Positions 42,294 to 52,978 are shown, counted from the first letter of the stretch. The stretch is DNA of 64,000 nt from Phascolarctos cinereus (GCF_002099425.1 NW_018344001.1:8451001-8515000), one strand, 5' to 3'. The notes: a model not told the origin generated them from the letters alone. Made by a program: numbers and translations.

Positions 42294-45211
42294 GGCGGAG
42301 GCAGAGCCAAGATGGCGGAGTGAAAGCAGTGACTTGCTTGAGCTCTCCTCCAAACCCCTCCAAATACTCATAAAAAATGGCTCTAAACAAATTCTGAAGC
42401 AGCAGAACCCACAAAAAGACAGAGTGAAACAAATTTCCAGCCCAAGACAACCTGGATGATTGATCAGGAAGGTGTATCGCGCTGGGCTCGGAGCTCAGCG
42501 CAGTGTGGGCGCACAGGCCACAGCAAACCTGGAGCAGGCCTCAGAGGTATGAATCTCGGGCAGCTGTGGAGGTTTCCAGTCTCCTCAATCCACTAATGCC
42601 AAAGACAACTTGGAAGGTCAGTGGGAAAAGTCTGTTTCTGTCAGTGCTGAGACAGGAAGGTGGGGTTTCAGCTCCACTCCCCAAGAGCGTGGCCCTGGGG
42701 CGGGGCAGCTGCTCCCCTCGCTTCCAGCACACAGACTGAGGGGGAATCCAGTGGCTGATCAGAGAGGGACTGCAGGGATCTATTTGCCAGTGCTGAGGCA
42801 GGAATCTCTTGCTTTGCCCCTGTTTGGATCTGGGTCAAAGTTCTGGGCGGTGCTGCTGGGTGAGGAGGAATGCTGGCGTGGTGGAGCTTGTAGTGGCTGT
42901 GGAGAGGAACCCCTCCTCACAGTGACAGGACAGAAAGGAATACTTGTGCCAGGAAAGGAGTAAACACCTCATCCCTTATCATACCACCTTGGAAGAAGTG
43001 AAAATTTACAGGTCCCTACAAGTATCTCTGAAAACAGCTATACAAACCCCTGAAGCTTGGGACAATACATTCTCCACATTGGAAGCAGACTCTTACCTTA
43101 ACAAAGAGTTTAAAACTCAAGTAATTGGCTGGGATCATGAGCAAGCAGCCCAAAAAGAGTCAGACTATATTATCTTACTTTGGTGAAAAGAAGATCAAAA
43201 TATACCAGAAGAAGACAACAAAGTCAAAGCTCCTACATCCAAAGCCTCCAAGAAAAATATGAATCAGTCCCAGGCCTTGGAAGAGCTCAAAAGGGATTTT
43301 GAGAAGCAAGTAAGGAAGTAGAGGAAAAACTGGGAAGAAATGAGAGTGATGCAAGAAAATCATGAAAAACAAGTCAACAGCTTGCTAAAGGAGACCCAAA
43401 AAATACTGAAGAAAATAACACCTTAAAAAATAGCCTAACCCAAATGGCAAAAGAGGTCCAAAAAGCCAATGAGGAGAAGAATGCCCTAAAAAGAAAAATT
43501 GGCCAAATGGAAAAGGAAGTCCAAAAGCTTACTGAAGAAAATACATCTTTAAAAATTAGAATAGAGCAATTGGAAGATAGTGACTTTATGAGAAATCACG
43601 ACACAGTAGAACAAATCCAAAAGAATGAAAAATTAGAAAACAATGTGAAATATCTCATTGGAAAAACAACTGACCTGGAAAATAGATCCAGGAGAGAGAA
43701 TTTAAAAATTATTGGACTATCTGAAAGCCATGATCAAAAAAAGAGCCTAGACATCATCTTTCAAGAAATTATCAAGGAAAACTGCCCTGATATATTAGAA
43801 CCAGAGGGCAAAATAGAAATTGAAAGAATCCACAGATCTCCTCCTGAAAGAGATCCCCAAAGGAAAACTCCTAGGAATATTGTAGCCAAATTCCAGAGTT
43901 CCCAGGTCAAGGAGAAAATATTACAAGCTGCCAGAAGGAAACAATTCAAGTACTGTGGAAACACAATCAGGATAACACAAGATTTAGCAGCTTCTACATT
44001 AAAGGACCACAGGGCATGGAATATAATATTCCAGAGGGCAAAGGAGATAGGATTACAACCAAGAATCACCTACCCAGCAAAACTGAGTATAATCCTTCAG
44101 GGGAAAAAATGGTCATTCAGTGAAATAGAGGACTTTCAAGCATTCTTGATGAAAAGACCAGAGCTGAATAGAAAATTTGACTTTCAAATACAGGACTCCA
44201 GTGGAACATGAAGAGGTAAACAGGAAAGAGAAATCATAAGAGACTTATTAAGATTGAACTGTTTACATTCCTGCATGGAAAGATGATATTTATAACTCAT
44301 GAGACCTTTGTCAGTATTAGGGTAGTTGGAGGAAAAAATTAATGTATGTATATTAGATAGATAGATAGAGGGCACAGGGTGAGTTGAAGATTAAGGGGTC
44401 ATATCTGGAGAATAAAATTAAGGGATGAGAGAGGATTATACTCAGAGAAGAAGAAAGGGAGAGGTAGAATGGGGTAAACTATGTCACACAAAAAAAAAAC
44501 AGAAAAGTCTCTTACAGTGGAGGGGAAATGGGGGAAGGTGAGAGGGAATGAGTGAATCTTATTCTCATAGGATTTGGCTTAAGGAGGGAATAACATACAC
44601 ATTCAATTGGGTATGGAAATCTGTCTTACCCTACAGGAAAATAGGGGGAGAAGGGGACAAGAGAGCAGGGGATGATAGAGAGGAGGCAGATTGGGAAAGG
44701 GGTAATCAGAAGTAAATACTTCTGAGAGGGACAGGGTCAAAAGAAAGAATAGAATAAATGGGAGGGCAGGATAGGATTAAGGGAAATAGAGTTAGTTTTT
44801 CACAACATGTCTACTATGGACGTGTTTTGCATAACTGCACATGTACAACCTATATTGAGTTGCTTGCCTTTTCAATGAGGGTGGGTGGGAGGAGGAGAGA
44901 GAAAATTTGAAACCTAAAGTTTTAAAAACATATGTTTAAAAGAAAATGTTTTACGTGCTACTGGGAAATAAGAAATACAGGAAATGGGGCACAGAAGTCT
45001 ATCCTGCCCTACAGGAAAACAGAAGGGGAAGGGGATAAGAGAAGGGGGGAGAGATAGAAGAGAGGACAGACTAGGGGAAGGGATATTCAGAGTGCATGCC
45101 ATCTTGGGGTGGGAGGAGGGGGGAGATGGGGTATAAATTTGGAATTCAAAAACTTGTGGGAGTGAATGTTGAAAGCTAAAAATAAATAAATTTATATTAC
45201 AAAAAAAAAAG
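42294..45211 (+). mobile_element. HAL1-like half-L1, copy 2, full length with doubled 3' end
   Basis: Perfect 14-bp duplications AAAGAAAAGTCAGT lie at 42,280-42,293 and 45,212-45,225. They prove that the 2.9-kb unit inserted at once. The start GGCGGAGGCAGAGCCAAGATGG carries the YY1-like word of L1 5' ends. Leader to 43,136, ORF1 43,137-44,211, then 1.0 kb of 3' UTR and A10. No ORF2 and no trace of RT or endonuclease. The 3' UTR holds two homologous, diverged modules in tandem: about 44,608-44,980 (ends TTGCTTGCCTTTTCAATGAGG, AAATTTGAAACC) and 44,985-45,211 (GTCTATCCTGCCCTACAGG, AAATTTGGAATTCAAAAAC). Both resemble L1 3' ends. Very close to copy 1 at 12,549, same strand, 29.7 kb away. Confidence 0.92.
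43137..44211 (+). pseudogene. L1-type ORF1, mostly open copy
   Basis: The start by homology is ATGAGCAAGCAGCCCAAAAAG at 43,137. The N-terminal part has frame changes (after SQTILSYFGE, in GCAAGTAAGGAAG, and in the A-run of CCCAAAAAATACTG). From 43,444 the frame is open for 255 codons to TGA at 44,211. Order: coiled coil (MAKEVQKANEEKNALKRK, IGQMEKEVQKLTEENTSLK, residues 1-90 of the open part), RRM-like domain beginning LENRSRRENLKIIGLSESHD with IERIHRSPPERDPQRK, and the C-terminal domain RQFKYC-like AARRKQFKYCGNTIRITQDL, ITYPAKLSIILQGKKWSFSE. L1 ORF1p is a trimeric RNA chaperone that packages element RNA. The frame would lack the N-terminal tail and part of the coil, so it was probably not functional at insertion. 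Confidence 0.9.
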
Positions 45212-45225
45212 AAAGAAAAGTCAGT

Positions 45226-45785
45226 TGCCTTCAGCAAATCTCCCTCTGCTAAAACAGCTGTCCAAGGAAAGAACCATCTGTACGGCTTAAGCATCTGCAA
45301 CTCAGAAGAACAGCAGGGTGATAAATGTCTGGAAATGGAAGGAGGAACAAGACAGGTAGTTTGCCACACTAGCATGTGCATCTCAGTAAAAGGTGGAAGG
45401 TGAGACAATAACCTGTTAGGAATGTGCTCCTGTAATAAACATACTACCCCTTCTGGGTGATCCTGGAGAGTCAATAACACAGCCATAACTAGACCTTTGG
45501 GTGCCTGCAATAAGTGGCTGCAGCTACCTTCAAATCAACTGTGCAATTGGACTTGTGAAAATAATGAAAGAAATGAAGTAAAATTAAATTGAGCAGGAAG
45601 GAGAATTGAGTGCTTCAGTGACTTCCATGCTACTGGAAGAGAGCGTGTGTTACATTTTTTGTGTCCCCTCCCCTCTTCTTTGTAGAGGGCCTAGAAGACT
45701 AGGACAGGGTGCTGTCAGCCCTGTTTCAACAATGGTCCCATTGAGTATGTCCTCTCTTGGACATCATTGGAATCCTGGATCTAAA
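45226..45785. other. No gene recognised
   Basis: Flank of the HAL1 insertion. Frames at 45,606-45,845 have no domain. Confidence 0.4.
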
Positions 45786-45789
45786 GATG

Positions 45790-45965
45790 TGAGGGAGCTT
45801 AGAGACCATGGAAAAGTCACTTGGATGAGTTTTTCTCATCTGTAAATAGGAAATAGCACTTGTGCTTGCTATTTCTCAGGGTTTTTGTGATAAAAAAAAG
45901 TGCTTTGTAAAATACAATGTGCTGTGTACTAAGCTATGATTATGATTATGATATTAACAAAACAG
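45790..45965 (+). mobile_element. MIR-tailed CORE-SINE, 3' half
   Basis: GGAAAAGTCACTTGG, TTTTTCTCATCTGTAAATAGG, TAGCACTTGTGCTTGC, GTGCTTTGTAAAATAC, CTATGATTATGATTATGA. Confidence 0.7.
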
Positions 45966-46184
45966 ATTTGTTTTGTTATCTGGGTTCCTCAGAGAGTTCA
46001 GGCCCTATCTTGTGACCACCATGGTCCTGGGGGTGGAAGAGGACTCTGTTAGTGGAGTCACCAAGAAAGTGAAGAGACTAGATTAACAGACTTCTCTTGA
46101 CAGACTGGATGAAGAGTTCACCTTTAGTTGAGAATAGATTAGAGTAGAAGGGAGGAGACAAGAATTTAATCATCAAAGATGAGC
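45966..46184. other. No gene recognised
   Basis: No identifiable element. Confidence 0.4.
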
Positions 46185-46332
46185 AGTTGACATTGGATTT
46201 CCCAAGGCAGAATGTAGGTTCCTAAAGGGCAGGGGTTGATTCTCCCTTTTGAAGTTGAATCCTCACCTCCTCCCATAGTGCTTGACCCACAGCAAGAAGT
46301 TAATAAATACCAAGTGAAGTGAATTGAATTCA
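46185..46332 (+). mobile_element. L2 3' terminus
   Basis: GCAGAATGTAGGTTCCTAAAGG, CATAGTGCTTGACCCACAGC, AAGAAGTTAATAAATACC. Confidence 0.75.
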
Positions 46333-46429
46333 CTTTAATTGAGAAGTGTAAAGGGAAGGGCCAGGGTACCATGTGAGCAAAGCCAAGGAGGGAGGAAAGG
46401 ATGGGGCAAGTTTGGAGAATGATGTGCAA

Positions 46430-46645
46430 GACAGAATCACAAAGTTAATACCAGAAGGATCTTGGAAGCCAATCTGTCCAACTCAAAACTTAAATAGAAT
46501 TCCTTCTACAATATGCCCAACAAGTAAACATTGAGCTTCTCTTCGAATATTCAGTGAAGCAGAACCTACTGCCTTGTGAGGTGACTCCACCCATTCAATT
46601 TGGGGATAGTCCCCATTAGTAAGAAGGTTTTTTTTTCTGTACAGT
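46430..46645. mobile_element. Ancient dispersed repeat, unassigned family
   Basis: GAAGGATCTTGGAAGCCAATCTGTCC, ATTGAGCTTCTCTTCG, AGAACCTACTGCCTTGTGAGG. Same family as 2,750 and 47,300. Confidence 0.5.
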
Positions 46646-46734
46646 AAATTTATATTTAAGAATTGGAAGGAACATTGGAAGATGGGAGAGTGCCAGAAAG
46701 GACCTGAGAGCTCAGAAAGCATCAAAGACTAGCT

Positions 46735-47065
46735 CCCTCATTTTCTAGATGTTGGAGAGTCCAGCTTGGCAGGGCGCTGACATTAATTCCACCCATCAAG
46801 CTTAATTGTGCTTCTTACCCAGGATGTAGACTGGACCCTTTATAAATTGCAGTTTTTTCTTTAATGCATCTAGTTCTCCCTGATCAATGCTTTTACTTGG
46901 CTGGTGATCAGAATTATCTGGAGGCTAAAAGCTTTCCAGTACTCGTGGCTCCAGGGAATTCTGATTCTGCCTTTTCAGACTTACAGCTATATAACCTTGA
47001 AGGATCGGGGTAAAGGAAAATGACCGTGGGGTTCAGTAGGCATAAAGTACTAGGTAAGGATTCAA
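46735..47065. other. Repeat-poor island, possible conserved non-coding sequence
   Basis: CATTAATTCCACCCATCAAG, TTAATTGTGCTTCTTACC, TTTATAAATTGCAG, TTTAATGCATCTAG, GATCAATGC. It is AT-rich with several homeobox-like cores and no repeat wording, except a faint MER5-like phrase (GATCAGAATTATCTGGAGGC, 46,907). Cross-species comparison would decide. Confidence 0.35.
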
Positions 47066-47084
47066 CCATGATGCCCAGGGCTGC

Positions 47085-47515
47085 ATAATTTCATAGGATC
47101 ATAGATTTAGAGGTCAAAGGAGCCTTAGAGGTTGTCTAGCAGTAGCCTTGAATTTTACATATGAGTAAACTGGACCTTGAGAGAAGTGATTTGTACAAAG
47201 TCATATAAGTGTAAAGAGACAGAACCAGAATTCAACTGTAGGACCTCTGAATACAAATTCAGTATTCTCTCCGCTGGACAACATTGCCTGAACAGAGCAA
47301 TATCCCCAAAACTCAGAGTTCACTGGAGGGGACCTTAGTGGGCATCTAGACAAACCTGCACCTCAATGAGTATCTCTTCTATAACATACCTCTTCTATAA
47401 CATGCCTAGGCTCTGCTTAAAGACCTCCAGAGAGAAAGAAGTCATCACCTCCCAAGGTAGCCCATGCCACATATAAATCCCATAGCTTTTGATCTTAGAG
47501 GTAAAAAAAAAAATA
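47085..47515. mobile_element. Two ancient dispersed repeats
   Basis: 47,090-47,285: ATAGATTTAGAGGTCAAAGG, TTTACATATGAGTAAACTG, GTCATATAAGTG. 47,305-47,480: TCACTGGAGGGGACCTTAGTGGG, CTTAAAGACCTCCAGAG, ATCACCTCCCAAGGTAGCCC. Confidence 0.5.
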
Positions 47516-47519
47516 GTTC

Positions 47520-48330
47520 CAGCTTTGCTTAGTTTTTTATTTTTATTTTTCTTTAACTCCTTTGGCGGCCAGCTCAGCTGGCTTTAGAGATGGAGCATAG
47601 GTTCAAATCCTGGTAGTGTTTTCATCCCTGCAGTTCATTGAAGGCAAGCAATGAACAAAAGACAAACACATTTGGGAAGTGAACAGCTGGTTAAGAAGAT
47701 GGAGTCTGAGAAAGAGATTTAGATTTCTGAAATACCGATGAAAATGTAGGAATGACAACCTCTTGGCCAAGGAAGTAGGGCACCTAACAAGGGCTGGCAA
47801 TACCGAAAGCACACTTGCCTTGTGCCTTGCAAATCCAATGAAAAGGACTTTAAACTGAAAAGGAAAGAGGAAGGAGATATTGCCTATGGGTAGGCACCAT
47901 AACCAACATAAAGAAAAAGAATAGCAATTTAGCTGCTTATAGCAATTCATAGGAAAGAAAATCCATGGAAGAAGCCAGTGGGTGAACCCGTGGTGTTTTT
48001 TTTTTCCTTTTTGCTTTTTTGTAGGGTTTTTTTTTTAACCCATGATTTAAACATCTATATGTAAATGAACAAAGTAAGGCAACAAGGGGAAGAAATCATA
48101 AATCCTAGTTCCAGAGGCAAATTTGACCTCACAGTATTAACTGCAACTTGGTTAGATGAGACCCAGGACTGGAGTATTCCTCTGGAGTCTTTATTTAAAA
48201 GGACTGGAAGGTTTTCCTGGTTCTACTGGTGGCTATACTATGTTCTTTATAGATTGGTGTTTGATTGTGTGGTCATCTCACTCACTGAAATATCTGATAT
48301 CTTATTCTGGGCCCAAAGAAATGGGTGTGA

Positions 48331-48333
<3 letters not shown>
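47520..48333. other. No gene recognised
   Basis: A 115-codon minus frame (47,603-47,950) has no domain. T-rich runs near 48,000. A weak SINE head (AGAGATGGAGCATAGGTTC) sits at 47,587. Confidence 0.4.

Positions 48334-48418
<85 letters not shown>
48334..48418. repeat. (TG)24(AG)n compound microsatellite
   Basis: A pure TG run to about 48,381 switches without interruption to a GA run to 48,417. One of the longest simple repeats here. The 105- and 120-codon frames across it are artefacts. Confidence 0.97.
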
Positions 48419-48439
48419 AATTTCTGATAGTCCTTGGAT

Positions 48440-48640
48440 TGGAGAGAGATTATATATTCAAAACTGGAAGTAATCTGGGAAGATCATTGAGTCTAATCCT
48501 TCATTAGATGAGAAGACTGAGGCAGAGAGAGGTGAAGTGACTTGTCCAGGATCACTCAGTTAGTTTCTAAGTGTTTGAGGCAAGATTTGAACACAGATAG
48601 TCCAGAATCCATATCCAGTGCTCTCATAACTGCCTCAGCC
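48440..48640 (-). mobile_element. CORE-SINE, antisense
   Basis: GAGACTGAGGC-type CORE (AGATGAGAAGACTGAGGC, AGGTGAAGTGACTTGTCC), GATTTGAACACAGATAG, CCATATCCAGTGCTC. Preceded by the ancient-repeat phrase GGAAGATCATTGAGTC. Confidence 0.75.
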
Positions 48641-48859
48641 AAGATGTCAGAGGTCCTGTGACAGCACAAAAGCATGGTATCTATATGCAGTGGTGAACCC
48701 TCTTCTTTTTTCATTCATCCTTTCTCTGGCCTTGCCACTGGAACTTGTCAGAGAGAGGAGAGGCGAGTATGACCAAGAGAATGGAGTCCACATGGACTAC
48801 CATGTGGGGAGGCTACCATGACCAGTGTCTGCCCAAAGCAATGGTGAAAGGAGTGGTTC

Positions 48860-49117
48860 AGACAAAGATTTAGACAGCACGCTTATCAAATTTGCCGATG
48901 ATACAGACCTGGGAGGGATAAGTAATATAATCAATGGAAGATTCTAAACTAAATTGCAAAAGACTAGTAATTGGGCATAATTAAATAAGGTGAGATTTAA
49001 TAGGGATAAAAATAAAGTTTAGCACTTGGTCTAAAAAAGCCACCTTCATAAATAAGTATAAGATGAAAGAACAATGGTTAGATAACAGTTTGTCTGGAAA
49101 AGATCTGAGGGTGTTAA
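48860..49117 (+). mobile_element. CR1/L3 LINE, RT fragment
   Basis: TTATCAAATTTGCCGATGATACAG encodes KFADDTDLGG, the CR1-clade catalytic box (48,886-48,915). AGATTTAATAGGGATAAAAATAAAG, GATAACAGTTTGTCTGG and AAAAGATCTGAGGGTG then follow. Broken at 49,117. Confidence 0.78.
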
Positions 49118-49920
49118 TGGAGATTTTGAGGTCTGAAATTGATATTGACTTCTGGCTCCTTTGGCAACTCTGAGATTTTGAAATAAAACTGAAAAAAAGA
49201 AACACTTTTTCTAAAGAAAGAGATTTTAGAAAGTACTTGTTTTTTAATAAAAACTGAATGGGGTTTTTTTTGTCTCCAGTGTTTGGTGTTAATAGGATTT
49301 TTTTTTCCTTCAGCAAACTGAGACAAAAGGCAAAAGTTTGATCCAAACAGGAACACATCATTTCCATTCATTCCAAGCTGCTCAATTCAATTTAGGCATG
49401 GGGAAAGACTGGATTCATTCTTCGGGATTCTGTCCAAGTGTTTGTACTTGACAAAATGAGCACACTCAGGCAAACACTGTAAGATCCACTGGTTCCCTCA
49501 GCTAGTCTGCAACTGCTCTGACACAAAACCTTTATGCTCAGTCTTAGATCAGAGTTAATCTTATTGCTTAAAAAAACCCACGAAAGCCTTCAATTCAAGA
49601 AGGGAGGAAGCCTCAGTACTCTCTGAAATATAAAGCATTTGCAGATTTTGCCAGTAAGAAATGAAATCATTGGTTTGGTTTAAGTGAAGTCCAAAAGGGT
49701 GGGGCAAATAGGCAAATGTCCAGATGTGAGTGGAAGCCCATTAGATATGACACAGAAGAAGATCAAGAGTAGAATTTCCCCTTAGTTCACAGGAAGAACA
49801 ATCTATGGTGTCAGATCCCTATACGTCAACGTCTTTAGAATAGGTAATTAGTAAAGCATCCTGAGGATTTTTATATGAGGAGGTAAATCAGAAGCCAGAG
49901 AAATCACCAAGAGCTACTGA
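49118..49920. other. No gene recognised
   Basis: 800 bp between two CR1/L3 pieces. T-rich and A-rich runs in the first 200 bp. Frames of 85-128 codons on the minus strand are low complexity. It may be a decayed insertion in the CR1, but no edges are visible. Confidence 0.4.
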
Positions 49921-49924
49921 AATG

Positions 49925-50222
49925 AGTTTTACAACAGAAATATAAGAATAGGAGAATATCCCTTGGTCAGAAGAGACCCAGAGCACCCCAGAGAATTTGG
50001 AATGATGGGTAGAAGCTTCAAGGAGGCATATCTAGCCTAGTGGTAAGGACAAACTTACCAATGATTAATGCTATTCCAAAGTGGAATGGGCTGCCTTGGG
50101 AAGGTGGTCATGCCCCTTCCTTCATTAGAGGTTATTATACAAAGGCTGCCAGATAGGTTGTAGGAGGATTCATTTGCAGGGCCTCTGAGGTCCTTTACAA
50201 CTTTGATATTCTGTGATTCCAC
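49925..50222 (+). mobile_element. CR1/L3 LINE, 3' end
   Basis: AGAAGCTTCAAGGAGGC, TGCTATTCCAAAGTGG, AATGGGCTGCCTTGGGAAGG, CATTAGAGGTTATTATACAAAGG, CTCTGAGGTCCTTTACAAC, GATATTCTGTGATTCC. The end is the typical CR1 3' terminus. Confidence 0.8.
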
Positions 50223-50469
50223 AAATTCTGCCTAATTAAACTTGTTTTCTTTTTGGGCAGGTTCAATTGAGGGATAGACCAGCACAATAATGTGTATCTA
50301 AAGGCTTTTTACAAGTTCTCTCACGTTATCTTTTTAGAAAAAAAAAAGAAAAAGAAAACCGTATACTTGCCTACAGGCACAGCTGCTGAATTCAGAAGTA
50401 CGTGAATGACCAGCAACAAAGCATGTTAACTGACAGCACATGAGGGAACATCTCTGCTCCAGTGTTGAC
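50223..50469. other. No gene recognised
   Basis: Short unassigned interval with an A-rich run at 50,338-50,356. Confidence 0.4.
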
Positions 50470-50880
50470 CAGCTCTCAAGTGCTATAGGGCTCAATCCTT
50501 GGTTCTTTTCAACAGTTTTATTAATAGCTTGGATGAAACCCTAAGACACATGGACATCAAATTGGCTCATGCCGCAAAGCTGGAAAGGGTAGCTGATGTG
50601 CTAAATGATAGAAGTGGAATCCCAGAAGATCTGGGATGTGAGCTGTTTCTACAAAGCACAGATGTCCTCAAGGATAAAATTGGAGGTGATGCATTTAGGT
50701 TCAAAAAATCAATTGAATAATTTCAGGATGAGGAAGACACATCTAGACAGCATCACATGTGAAAAAAAGACTTGAGGGTTTTAGCGGGCTGCAAAATCAA
50801 TGTGAGGTAGGAGTGTGATGTAGCCACTGAGAAGACTGTGGGGTCAGGCTGCGTTAATGTTTGTGCTGATTAGTGGACAA
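50470..50880 (+). mobile_element. CR1/L3 LINE, RT-to-3' fragment
   Basis: CTTGGTTCTTTTCAACAG, TTTATTAATAGCTTGGATG, ATCAAATTGGCTCATGCCGC, GGTTCAAAAAATCAATTG, AGACTTGAGGGTTTTAGCGGGC, GGGTCAGGCTGCGTTAATG. The 73-codon frame MVLFNSFINSLDETLRHMD is the remnant of the CR1 RT; the catalytic box has decayed to LAHAAK in place of FADDTK. Confidence 0.78.
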
Positions 50881-50889
50881 TAAATGGGA

Positions 50890-51130
50890 GTGGGCAAGTG
50901 CATGAGGCAGCACCGTGTGGTGGCGAGAGAAATAGCCAGGAAGACCTGGGTTATAGTGTCACTCATGTCACATACTGACATTGGACAAGTCACATAAGCT
51001 CTCAGCGTTCTAGGCGACTTTCTAGATGAAGTTGCAGAGGAGGTGACACTGCATTGATAGATGGAATTTCCCCACCTGGAAGTTCTCTGGGCCAGTGGAA
51101 TCATAGGTCCCATCCCCATCCCTATAATGT
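50890..51130 (+). mobile_element. CORE-SINE with a third, unassigned tail
   Basis: Head: GGCAGCACCGTGTGGTGGCG, AGGAAGACCTGGG. CORE: ACATTGGACAAGTCACATAAGC. Tail: GGCGACTTTCTAGATGAAG, TTGCAGAGGAGGTG, GCATTGATAGATGGAATTTCC, CACCTGGAAGTTCTC. The same tail is seen at 63,940-64,000. Confidence 0.75.
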
Positions 51131-51585
51131 CCAAAATGGGGGAGGGTAGAATAAACCCTTTGTCCTTGGAACTTCTTAGACCCCATTTAGAAGGTTGTGT
51201 CCAGTTGTGTGTGTTCAATTTTAGAAGTAGATAAGTTGGTGTATCCCCAAGAGTGGGGTAATGAATGGACACTGGAAGATTATCCAAGGAGGAGCTGCTG
51301 AATTCAAAACAGGGATATTTTATTGGAAAACAGAAGATTTGTGAGTAATGGGGGCAGGGAAGCTGTCAGCATAATTACTCTCAACTTCAGGGAAGAATTG
51401 TCCTTTAGAAAAGGCATCAGACTCATCCTACTTGGCTTCAGCACCTCCATCTGCAAATTGTCCGCCATAGGCGCTCAATAAATATTTAAATTAAATAAAA
51501 TACTAGAAATTGTTGATCCAAATCACAAAGAGGCAGATCCTGACTTGATTAAAAAAAAATAACCCTCTTTTGAATTTTCCTGTTT
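51131..51585. other. No gene; minor repeat scraps
   Basis: 51,465-51,500 (GCCATAGGCGCTCAATAAAT) is the last bases of an L2. The rest is unassigned. The 147-codon minus frame at 50,844-51,287 is antisense to the CR1 and SINE. Confidence 0.45.
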
Positions 51586-51652
51586 TTGTCAAGGATGCTG
51601 CTATCCTTTCAGGCACTCAGTTTCTCTATCTGGAATCATCACTAACTCCTCA

Positions 51653-51655
<3 letters not shown>
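51586..51655 (+). mobile_element. L2 scrap before microsatellite
   Basis: CTATCTGGAATCATCACTAACTCCTC resembles the L2 coding stretch for a GIIFDSSL-like tract. Confidence 0.5.

Positions 51656-51708
<53 letters not shown>
51656..51708. repeat. (CT)26 microsatellite
   Basis: A pure CT run, followed by CA/TA-rich text (51,730-51,800). Confidence 0.97.
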
Positions 51709-51713
<5 letters not shown>

Positions 51714-51882
51714 CCACCCCTCTGCATATGCATATACATACACACACACACATATATAAGTACATACACAAGCATACATATATATGGGTGTGTGTATAAT
51801 ATATAATAAAAAATGTATTGTACTATGGTCTATATTATCATATGTAGAATAACATAAATAGAATAGATAATATGTAATAAAG

Positions 51883-52037
51883 TTGTTGTTTAGTCATTTG
51901 CAGTTATATCTGACTCTTTGTGACCACATTTGGGGTTCTCTTGGCAAAGATACTGGAGTGGGTAGCTCATTTTACAGTTGGGGAAACTCAGCAAACAGGG
52001 TCAAGTGACTTGCCCAGGGTCATCCAGCTAGGAAGAA
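51883..52037 (-). mobile_element. MAR1-type SINE, antisense, 3' part
   Basis: GTTGTTGTTTAGTCATTTGC, CTGACTCTTTGTGACCAC, TTTGGGGTTCTCTTGGC, AAGATACTGGAGTGGG (RTE-derived), GTCAAGTGACTTGCCC (CORE). The head was lost at the L2 junction. Confidence 0.85.
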
Positions 52038-52562
52038 TCTGGAAGACGAGCCTTCCTGCCTCCAGGCCCCGCAGTAAGCTCCAGTGACTCCCTCTTGCTT
52101 CTAGGAGTAAATCGAAGCTTCTGTGAGGGGAATTTGAAGCTCTTCCCGATCTCACTTCATCCGCCTTCCCAAGCATTTTCCATATTCCACTCCCTCATGG
52201 AAAAACTTCTTGCTGCTCCTCGATTCCTAACATAAGCCATTCCCCATGCCCAGAATGTCCTTACCTCCACCTTTTCAAATCCCTAGCTTCCTTCAAAGCT
52301 CAACTCAAATGCCACCTCCTACAAGAAGCCTCTCCTGATGCCCTCAGCTATGAGTGTACCCCCAACTAACTTGTATTATGTATGTGCCCATACATGCACA
52401 CACATATATGTTGTATGTACTTTTACGTATACATGCATTCTCTCCCTATAGAATGTAAGCTCACTGATGGCAGGCTCTGTTTCATTTTTACCTTTGTTTC
52501 TTCAGTGATGATCTCAGTCTCTGGCACAGAGTAGTCATTTAATAAATGGTGATTGCTTGTAT
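52038..52562 (+). mobile_element. L2 LINE 3' part with terminus
   Basis: GCTCCAGTGACTCCCTCTTGC, CTTCATCCGCCTTCCC, TTCAAAGCTCAACTCAAATGCC, AAGAAGCCTCTCCTGATGCC, AATGTAAGCTCACTGATGGC, CTCTGGCACAGAGTAGTC, ATTTAATAAATGG. Confidence 0.85.
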
Positions 52563-52848
52563 TTCCAATTTAATTTAATTTCATTCATCCATTCCTTTCA
52601 ACAAATGTCTATGACACCTATTAGATGTTAGATGCTATGCTTGTTTCAATCTATTCACACATATGCATATGTGTCTATATGTTAAAACATACGTATGAAA
52701 CACCATGTTTACATAGAAGTAAACACAAAACATGCCACACCCTTGCTCCGGTTGCTTATTAAATTTTTCCACACGCCCATGCTAAGTCGAGCTATTACTT
52801 GCTTCTGCTGCTATCATGAACGACAGCCATGACTGCAGATATAGAGGG
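52563..52848. other. No gene; L2 antisense scrap possible
   Basis: 52,580-52,650 (CATTCATCCATTCCTTTCAAC, TATGACACCTATTAGATG) may be an antisense L2 end. The rest is unassigned. Confidence 0.4.
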
Positions 52849-52849
52849 A

Positions 52850-52978
52850 TGGAAATCTTATTTAAAAATACAATGGATTCTAGGTCAACTGAAGGTATTC
52901 AAGCAGGCCTGCCTGCTTCCCTCCAGGCTTGGACTAGATGGCCTTCAAGGCCTCTACCTGCTCTGAGAATCTACAGGC
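52850..52978 (+). mobile_element. CR1/L3 LINE, 3' terminus
   Basis: GAAGGTATTCAAGCAGGCC, CTTGGACTAGATGGCC, TTCAAGGCCTCTACCTGCTC, GAGAATCTACAGG. Confidence 0.75.

Noticed and set aside
44914-45510. 198-codon minus-strand frame
   Set aside because: Antisense to the HAL1 3' UTR and its flank; purine-rich repeat DNA gives a chance open frame.
50844-51287. 147-codon minus-strand frame
   Set aside because: Antisense to a CR1 fragment and a SINE; no domain.
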